From NCBI RefSeq assembly GCF_003073045.1, contig NC_037598.1:25171822-25235821 (forward strand): a DNA stretch of 64,000 nt, written 5' to 3'. The notes below the pieces were generated by a model. The model searched no databases. It saw nothing but the letters and a program-made list of their open reading frames with translations, and was not told where the DNA came from. The translations under genes were made by a program, and so were the position numbers. Numbering within the stretch: the first letter of the stretch is position 1; the number at the start of each line of letters is the position of its first letter. Shown piece after piece: positions 56,881-64,000 of this stretch. Source of the DNA: Pomacea canaliculata. Lineage: Eukaryota; Mollusca; Gastropoda; Architaenioglossa; Ampullariidae.

Positions 56881-59045
56881 ATGACGACGAGAGCAAAGTT
56901 AGCCTTTTTCCACCTACTGACGTCACTTCCTGCGTTCTACACCATGAGCCTGGATGCAAACGTCACAGCTGGCCAAGCGGTGTCGTCATCGCTCGAACCA
57001 AGCGTAGGTGGTCTGGAGATGAGGAAGCTACGTCACATCGAGGCAGAACTCGAGGTGTTGAGGAGGACAGTGACGGAGCTCAAAGCTGGTGGGCAGTGTG
57101 GGTCACAAAGGTCAGTGTGGGTCGCAAAGGTCAGTGTGTAACACGAACGTCAGTGGGAACGTGATGGGAATGAGAGAGAGGGAGAGACGAACAGAGCAAG
57201 AGAGAAAGGCATAAAAAACAGTGTACTACGTCACGCTGGTGCACCATTCCCAACATTGCCAGCCGTCAACACCAATGAGAGAGAAAAACAATGAGCGACA
57301 GTTCGTGTTATTCGGAAGGTGAAAGTCTGCATTTCTCGTGCTAAAGTAGCAGCTGTTTACAACCACAATAAACGCAGACTTTCAACGTCCGAATAATCCC
57401 AACTGTCACTCATTCTCTCTCTCTGATTGGTGTTGACGCTGGCAATATTGTGAATGGTGCACCAATGTGACGTAGTACACTGTTAGCGTGACGTAATACA
57501 CTGTTATCAGCGCTGGGAGGTGCGAATCGTGCTGATAAATTATTAACGTATCGGTTTTGGAGGCTGAAATGTACAGGTTACCTTCATATCACCTAGCTAT
57601 CTCTACTGAGATCTGAACAAAATCCAAACCATCTAGGTTGTTCTTTGAAACTCTTTGCCTGTGATTTCAGTCCGCATGGAGACCTGTTAAAGGAGCTGAT
57701 GAGCGAAATACAAGGTCTCCGTTCACAGTTTCAAGCCCTACAAATGCGAAGAGAGTTATCTGCCCTTCGCTCTGACATGCTGCAAGCCAAATCTTTGTTA
57801 GCAGACGCCGGAAGTAGACTGGACGACCTGCCAGGAGAAGATGCCAGTAAGCAGGGCTCAGATCTTGCAGGCAGAACAGTGGAAGCTGGTGTTGTCCAGA
57901 ACATTCCATCCATCTTGAGCTCAGGTATGTCGCCTGCAGACTTTCTTCTGTCGCTTATTTTTAGCAACGCGGGTTATGTTGTCTGGTAAAATCACAATTG
58001 AAGTCAAAATTGTCCTTTGTCATCTTCACCATACTTGTCAACTGGTCCCCAGCTATCACCATATCTTCTACGCTAGTTCCTGTCACGTGCGTGTGAGGAC
58101 ATTGTGGACACTGCGTCATCACATACGTCATAACCTGTGGAGGTCTTTAGTTAACTTTAACTCTAGGTTATCTTTAACTCTAGTCTAACTCTAGTTGATC
58201 TTTAACTCTAGTTTCTGTCTACAGGATCCGTGTATGAGCGCTAGGGTCACGGAGGATGCCCTAATGATACAGAAATGGTTTATACAGGTAAATATTGGCA
58301 CCTCACGTGTTCGTGTGCACAAGGAGTGGCTGGCTGCTTTGTCGGGAAAGTGCTTCTGCCTGTAGGTCACTTTGCATTGAGGATAGAGGGAGGAGGAAGG
58401 ATGCCTGAATACTTTACGGTTGCTTTTGTTTCTTCGTTGCATAGTCAACTGTAGGTTAATCTTTAATATTTTCACACAGAACAGTAAGCTTACCTTCACG
58501 TAGGTAGATGCACTCTACAAAGTACAGTAATAGTTGCACAGTTTTACCATTCTTACTCCATCCTATTACCGTCTTGTCTCTTGTTCCCAGGGATCATCGG
58601 TGGTTCTAGTCATGATCAGACCGGAGCAGCTGCCAACGCACTGTGTCTGCCCTTGGAGCCTGTGTTAGTAAACAACCCGGGTACACCCCACGTGACTCTC
58701 ATCTTAGGAGCGGAGTTAGAAGTGACCCCTCTCGCCCAGCACGACCTGGACCCCCTGTGTGCAGTGTGTCGCACCTCACGACCCACAGTCGTCATGGTGC
58801 CCGCTGCCAACGCTTGCCAGCTCGGGTGGACGCTGGAGTACTCCGGGTACCTTATGGCAGGACACAACACTCACCCGGGAGCCACACAGTTCATCTGCAT
58901 CGACAAGGAGCAGCAGACGCGCATGGCGTCGGACAAGAACGAGAACGGCAGACTGTTCTATTACTCCACTGGTAGTTGCGGTAGTCTCCCTTGCCCACCT
59001 TACCAAGCTGGAAAAGTGTTTCCTTGTGTCGTCTGCTCCAAGTGA
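56881..59045 (+). pseudogene. Short-chain collagen C4-like copy B, one in-frame stop
   Basis: Same four-exon layout as copy A: 56881-57110, 57671-57924, 58225-58287 and 58591-59045. All splice borders and phases are kept and the summed length is identical (1002 bases). The only disabling change is TAG at 58242-58244, codon 168, where copy A has a Cys codon of the RCGHGGC motif. Two base changes are needed. Exon 3 is 63 bases and symmetric (phase 1/1), so skipping it would leave an open frame of 312 codons but remove two conserved Cys. Everything else reads as a working gene. I classify it as a recent pseudogene, with exon skipping as the alternative. Confidence 0.8.
57217..57503. mobile_element. 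Palindromic MITE/foldback in intron 1 of copy B
   Basis: Two arms of about 100-120 bases are near-perfect reverse complements (AACAGTGTACTACGTCACG ... GTGACGTAGTACACTGTT; ATTCGGAAGGTGAAAGTCTG ... CAGACTTTCAACGTCCGAAT) around a loop of about 45 bases. The right arm ends with two 21-bp-type units. Copy A has only one arm at the same place. Confidence 0.8.
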
Positions 59046-59243
59046 AGACAATAACGACGACGAACATCAACGACAGTTATGATGATTACATTCTTGGAGC
59101 GAGTGGATCATAAAAAACTGCAGAAATTTAATACTTCTTGTTATGTGCACTCTCAGCAAAGAGCATAATTGTAATTGTAATTATCTATTCTTTCTCCCAA
59201 TGTTTCATATACTTCTTGCAATTACACAGAAATAACAAATAAC

Positions 59244-59249
59244 AATAAA
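59244..59249 (+). terminator. Poly(A) signal of collagen C4-like copy B
   Basis: AATAAA about 200 bases after the stop, at the position of the copy A signals. Confidence 0.55.
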
Positions 59250-60850
59250 TGTGTGCTTGTGTTCGTTTATGTACGTGATTGTGCACGTGCATGCTACGTG
59301 TTATCTAAAAATATAAACACACTATTTTGTGTTCAACCTCGCCTGAAATCATTTCTTTGTGCTACAAATGTATCCTGCTCACCTAGGGGATAACATCTAA
59401 CATTAATTTCTTTATAATACGTGTCTTATATTCTTCATATTGTAATAAATATCAAAGTGCTTTGCCACAATGTAGCAAAACATAATACAGTTTATTATAT
59501 GGACATATTCCTTGACAAAAACTATTGTTTTCTCAGATTTTAACAAATTTATTCAGATAAATCTCAGTCTTAAACTAAGATTTATCCCATTTATTATTCA
59601 CTCAGTCGTCCCGTGACCGCCACCTTTGGTTGGGGGAATCACATGGATAGACCGCCACCTGTTGTTACTTGTTAGGGGAATCACATGGATTTCAAAGATC
59701 GTATTAAGTTTCATCGAAAAATGTGAAGGCGAAAAGCGGTCAAAGGGAAAGAATTCAAAACCACAACGATGGTCTAGTCGGACTGAGTTTCTTCCCCTGT
59801 TTATTCATTGCCTTCCTGTTTACCTTATTTGAGAATTCCAAGCATGTTTTTTTGTTATCAGTACAGTAACAAACTACATACAGCACGAGAACTTTTAAAG
59901 CATTAGCCTCTCCTTCTTTCAGGTTTTTGTGGACTGTGACCGCTTGAGTTTATTTACTTTATTTATTTCTCTACGTACATCCCTCTATTCTTATTCTCCA
60001 CTACACTCTACTCAGTTCGTCTGTTTAGTACATGTTTTCCTCATCAGTATGTGTCTGTGAACCTACAATAATACTTATCTACTTATCTAACCTCACTGGG
60101 CTAGGGACCTAGTCATCGTGCATTAAGGTCAAAGGTTCTGTTTTTAGAACAAGTTGATGAGTGAGCGACATGCATTGTGACCGTCAATTCTTCTTGCTGG
60201 GCGGTTTGCAGCTGGGTTCTGTGAAATGACTATAAGACTGTAACACTAACAGCACTTGTTTTGAGGAAGTGAGTCACAATTAATCTCTAATTATGAAAAG
60301 CTTTCGCTTCTATGTCGGCCACTCACTAGCTATTGAATCATTTAAACATGATTTAGACACACGGCTTTTCTATGAGAGTTATTTCAACACAGCTTGACAT
60401 TATGACAGTTTTATGCGCGCTTGCGCGCACACACACACTGTCATATCACACAAGCAGCTGTCTCATTAATGGACTTTACGAACGCACCCACGTACGCATT
60501 GTCAACCATATGTTTCTAAGGACAAGCTGAGCCTGTATAATCTAGTTCCATCAGTCGCTCCGCTTCTCCTGTTTCGACACCTTTGGTTGATTCTGTAAGA
60601 CCACCAGGCTAAAGCCAGGCAGGTGTGGCACTGTCTCTTCTGCACTGGGGTGTTGTGTGCCAGTTGACAACAATCGTGCGCTGCACGCGAACAAAGAGCT
60701 CATCCCTCATTCAGCATGCGTCCCGAGTGGCGATGAGATCAGGTCGTAGCTACAACGCGGGATGGAGGAGATGATAAAGGCAGGTGAAGAAACAAGAAAT
60801 AGGTGACAACGTTATGCAACCGACAATGAGTGCTTGTGTGTGTGTGTGTC
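59250..60850. other. 3' flank of copy B, no gene recognised
   Basis: Matches 26900-27727 joined directly to 29136-29880 of segment A; the 1.4-kb satellite is absent at the junction near 60088. I see nothing else. Confidence 0.5.
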
Positions 60851-60854
60851 GTTC

Positions 60855-61031
60855 TATTTCTCTGATTGGTGTTGACCGTTGGCAATGTTGTGAATGGCGC
60901 ACCAACTTGACGTAGTACACTGTTAGCGTGACGTAGTACACTGTTAGCGTGACGTAGTACACTGTTAGCGTGACTTAGTACACTGTTAGCGTGACGTAGT
61001 ACACTGTTACCGTGACTTAGTACACTGTTAC
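60855..61031 (+). repeat. MITE-like half element with six 21-bp repeats
   Basis: Same leader and body as 29885-30027, followed by six GTGACGTAGTACACTGTTAGC units, two of them with CTTAG in place of CGTAG. Confidence 0.8.
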
Positions 61032-61817
61032 CCGAGCTCGTTGATCGCAAGTGCCAATCGTAGAGGATAATTAATTAACGAAAGGGTTATACACGCGAAA
61101 ATTTACAGATTAGTTTTATACCGCCTATATTTACTAATATCTGAAAAAAGCAAACAATTCAATTTGTTTTTTAAGGATTGATTACTTGTGTGACCTCCGT
61201 CTGGGCCCATAAGCAAATTAACGAGTCCACATCATCGTTCATCTCTTTAAGGATATAATAAAATGCAGTGAAAGTATAGACAAAGTCAGGTCAGTAGATA
61301 CCACCGCCGACAGGTCCCACTACCATTAACACAGATAGCGCTACATTCTATGATCTGGTAGTCATATAGTAAGAAATGTTTTTATCATTTTGAACAGTTT
61401 GAAGCTGCTAAATCCTTTGTTTATGCAGGGTTTTTGATAAATGAACGGGAAAGAAAGAAAGAAATCCTGAAATAGTTTTATTACACAATGCGTACTACCA
61501 AAACAAATGACTAGCAAAACATGCATTGCTAAAGTCTTTAACAGAGATGACCAACATTTTAAAAACTAGTAAAACCATTACTATCATTTGGTAATAAACA
61601 TCACTGATATTACTAACATAACTGACCTTTCAGTTCATCGCCTAATTTTATATTTAAATGCATTAGAACTCAAGGCTACCTTGCTCTTAATAATTTTAAT
61701 AAATAATTTTAATTTTAACAATTGTTATATTATTAGCTTAAGAATATAATCATTATTAGCTCTTTATTAGTAGTTATGCAGCTCTGAGCCTGAATGCAAA
61801 ACTCTCCTTAGGCAATT

Positions 61818-62015
61818 GTGGCCAATGTACTCCAAGATCATGTGCCAGTTACAAAGTGGAACCATTCTTCACCAATGAAAGTTCTGTTCGGAAAGGGCCG
61901 CGACTCGACTGACTTATTCTTTGACCTCACACAGTTCATCGAGTACAAGAATCAGAAAGTCCTCAAGACAGGGAATCATTTTTTAAACAAGTGCCATCTT
62001 TCGAATTCTAGGTAA
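61818..62015 (+). other. Short open frame intact in B, broken in A
   Basis: A 65-codon frame with coding-like composition (a KVLFGKGRDSTDLFFDLTQF stretch). The counterpart near 30868-31110 has single-base and larger insertions that destroy the frame. It starts with GTG; the first ATG is near 61875. No splice sites or domain are recognised. It may be a degraded exon or chance. Confidence 0.2.
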
Positions 62016-62118
62016 AGGTATGATAGACCACACTCCAAACATGCAGACTACATAGTCGTCAGAACTTTACAGCTTTCGGTGAGATGATTGTCATAAGATG
62101 ACTGTTCTAATTAGCCCT

Positions 62119-62171
<53 letters not shown>
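62119..62171. repeat. (TTG)n microsatellite
   Basis: About 17 units. Counterpart of 31225-31283. Confidence 0.95.
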
Positions 62172-62887
62172 ACTAAAGACAGAGAAAGCTAGGTACTTGA
62201 CCTAACAGCATTTTAGTATAGCTGCTGGGGGATTGGGGACCTTTGATGTATGGAGGAAATAAGATGAAAGGGGTTAGGGTTAGGGGAGGTAATAGAAGAT
62301 CATCGTCGGTTACTGTGGTTGGTTCCTTTCTTCCAGCTGTTATTGTCTTCTCTCAGAAAGCAGAGAACTGCCGAGTCCATGAGAGTGGCACACTGTACTG
62401 ACTGATCAATCCCTGTTCGAGGTTTCTCATGTTATTTCTCACGAATCTGTACTAAGAAGGTGTACACGTATCTTTTGATATGATTCCTATTGTCTGTGTG
62501 TGTGTGTGTGCTTGTAGTTAATCGCGTTATTTTTTGTTACTATTTTATTCTCTGTTTCAAGTGATCCAATTGAATCCTACGTAAGGATTACTAGCAAATT
62601 ACCAGCCTACTTCTCTTAATCCTTATTCATTAAACACTAGCACTCCTAAAAACAAAACAAACACACACAGTTGAAGTCTGGATGACGAGCATTTCCCAGA
62701 ACCATTTGCCAGACATCTTACCCCGATTGTGTCTTCATTTACTGCATTTAGTGACCATGATGATGTCTTTCTGTCTTTGTGATACGAAACACATCTACTT
62801 AAAACATTTCACAAATATTGAGAACACTTCCTGTCTGGTGGCGTTCTCCCACAATACACATGGGCCTACCCCCTCCCTAACAGTGAG

Positions 62888-62905
62888 TAGTGTTGTTGTT
62901 GTTGC

Positions 62906-62942
<37 letters not shown>
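62888..62942. repeat. Interrupted (GTT)n microsatellite
   Basis: GTT array with GCT and GAT interruptions. Counterpart of 32381-32421. Confidence 0.9.
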
Positions 62943-62944
<2 letters not shown>

Positions 62945-63390
62945 CAGAAAGCCACTCAGACATTTATCTTTGTCACAATACATTTGATTTTGACTTGCGG
63001 GAAACTGAGTTCAATGTCGCGACATCAAGTCAACATCACAGTGCCATCTGCTGGCAACACAAATTGTTTCCTCTACATCTTGTGTTGTATAATGTCAAAT
63101 TGTATGCACCATCAGACATAATATTTGTACATCGCATCATGAATGCCTCTCTGCCGTTTGTTGTTAATATGTTTTGAAAGGTGATACTGGAAGACTTGTA
63201 AATTGTCTGCTGCACTGTTCTACAAACTGTCAATTTGCAAAAACTGAAAATGGGGTTAACCTGTAGGGTCATCATATCACCTTATATGGATGGCACTGTG
63301 ATTTCATTGTCTATTTAAAAGACATAGATAATGCTCATTCTCATTGCACACGCATGAAATGAAACTCAGAGATAGAGAACATTATATCTT

Positions 63391-63396
63391 TTTATT
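63391..63396 (-). terminator. Poly(A) signal of secreted-peptide gene B
   Basis: AATAAA on the minus strand, at the same place relative to the stop as in copy A. Confidence 0.5.
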
Positions 63397-63617
63397 ATCA
63401 AGATATTTTGAAAGAATCCATGGAAGTATTATAGTTGAAAAATACTAGGTTTTATGTTATAGGTGATTATTTTCTTGAACATCGTTCTTGCTTTTCGAGA
63501 AAAAAATAAGGAGAAAGAGCAGGAAAAGAAATTACATCGATCAGCTGATTGATATTGTGATGATCTCCACGACTGACTAAGTCAGTTCACTGACCACGGG
63601 AAGGAAGTCTTCCTGGC

Positions 63618-63667
63618 CTAACGACGTTTACGGCCAAATCGCGATCCACTAGGCGGATCTGGATTTA
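63618..63667 (-). CDS. Secreted-peptide gene B, terminal exon only
   Basis: Minus-strand exon of 50 bases after the acceptor CTCTCTTTCAG, entering in phase 1 like copy A and ending GRKRR then TAG. Compared with copy A there are three base differences, each changing an amino acid (Lys to Asn, Ala to Asp, Leu to Phe). The Gly-Arg-Lys-Arg-Arg processing signal is unchanged. Exons 1 and 2 would lie beyond base 64000, so whether the gene is complete cannot be seen. Confidence 0.6.
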
Positions 63668-64000
63668 CTGAAAGAGAGACCAAGAAAACGTTTCAACAGA
63701 CTATGTGTATTGTATAAAACTATTAGCAATAAGCAATAAAATAAATTTAACAAGCAAATAACTGAATGAATGAACAAAGAATGAAGCGGGAAAGCGAGAC
63801 GAACTAGAATTATAGTTTATTAACCCGTCATTTAGTTGAAATGTCTGCAAGATATTTAAAAAAAATTATAGATAGTAGATATGTATAAACTAGGTAGTGA
63901 ATGACGTCAAAGTAATGACAAATGACGTCATGTATGAGGTGAACATTCTGAGGAAGCATACGAGCGGCCATGTCTGTGTGAAGCTAAACACAAGAGAAGA

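Larger units (their letters stand above)
61032..63390. other. Segment B intergenic stretch
   Basis: Counterpart of 30028-32866. Holds the short open frame at 61818-62015, TTG and GTT arrays and a GGGGTTAGGGTTAGGGG stretch near 62269. No gene is firmly supported. Confidence 0.5.
56540..64000. repeat. Segmental duplication, copy B
   Basis: Direct copy of 23610-33490, cut by the window end. Compared with A it lacks the 11-bp satellite and the long CA array, has a shorter collagen C4-like intron 1 containing a palindromic MITE, and has six 21-bp repeats where A has four. Confidence 0.9.

Noticed and set aside
1..64000. CRISPR arrays, bacterial operons, rRNA genes
   Set aside because: The tandem repeats found are satellites or minisatellites without unique spacers. 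Intron-bearing genes and SINE/LINE content show a eukaryotic nuclear sequence. No rRNA signature was seen.

Overview
The window reads as nuclear DNA of an invertebrate, most likely a gastropod mollusc. It has long AT-rich non-coding stretches, abundant microsatellites, short exons with GT-AG introns, tRNA-derived SINEs and a dense set of mostly broken transposons. The host gene I recognise best belongs to the 'short-chain collagen C4-like' family, which is common in molluscs and cnidarians. The species call is inference.

Layout. From 1 to about 23.4 kb the DNA is gene-poor: microsatellites, SINE remnants, one decayed LINE with an RNase H domain (17.6-18.1 kb) and a few orphan open exons with plausible splice sites. 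From 23.6 to 33.8 kb is segment A. It holds a four-exon collagen C4-like gene (+), a 1.4-kb satellite of 11-bp units, and the end of a three-exon gene on the minus strand. That second gene has a TATA box, signal-peptide exon, variable exon, terminal exon ending GRKRR and poly(A) signal, and encodes a small secreted peptide precursor of about 62 residues. From 35.9 to 52.4 kb is a nested transposon zone: a LINE remnant split by a hAT MITE; an L2/CR1-type LINE split by a hAT element that itself carries another LINE fragment; a 3.3-kb LTR element with gag and protease but no reverse transcriptase or integrase; and a minus-strand LINE split by a PIF/Harbinger element that is itself interrupted by an L1/Tx1-like LINE. 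From 53.0 to 55.2 kb there is a large imperfect inverted repeat around a 41-bp minisatellite. From 55.4 to 56.1 kb lies an inverted fragment of segment A (copy C). From 56.5 kb to the window end is segment B, a second direct copy of segment A about 33 kb away.

Main points. (1) In the secreted-peptide family, introns of copies A and C are almost identical while exon 2 is very different (about 29 of 51 aligned bases match, plus a 9-base gap), and the only three differences between terminal exons A and B all change amino acids. Conserved introns around a hypervariable exon suggest diversifying selection on a processed, probably amidated, secreted peptide. (2) The second collagen C4-like copy is intact except for an in-frame TAG in a 63-base symmetric exon, so it is either a fresh pseudogene or a gene that must skip that exon. 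(3) The insertion histories of the hAT, PIF/Harbinger and MITE elements can be read directly, because the interrupted LINE frames rejoin exactly when element plus one target duplication is removed.

How the genes relate: the collagen C4-like gene and the secreted-peptide gene sit tail to tail in segment A and were duplicated as one unit. Nothing in the sequence shows that they act together.
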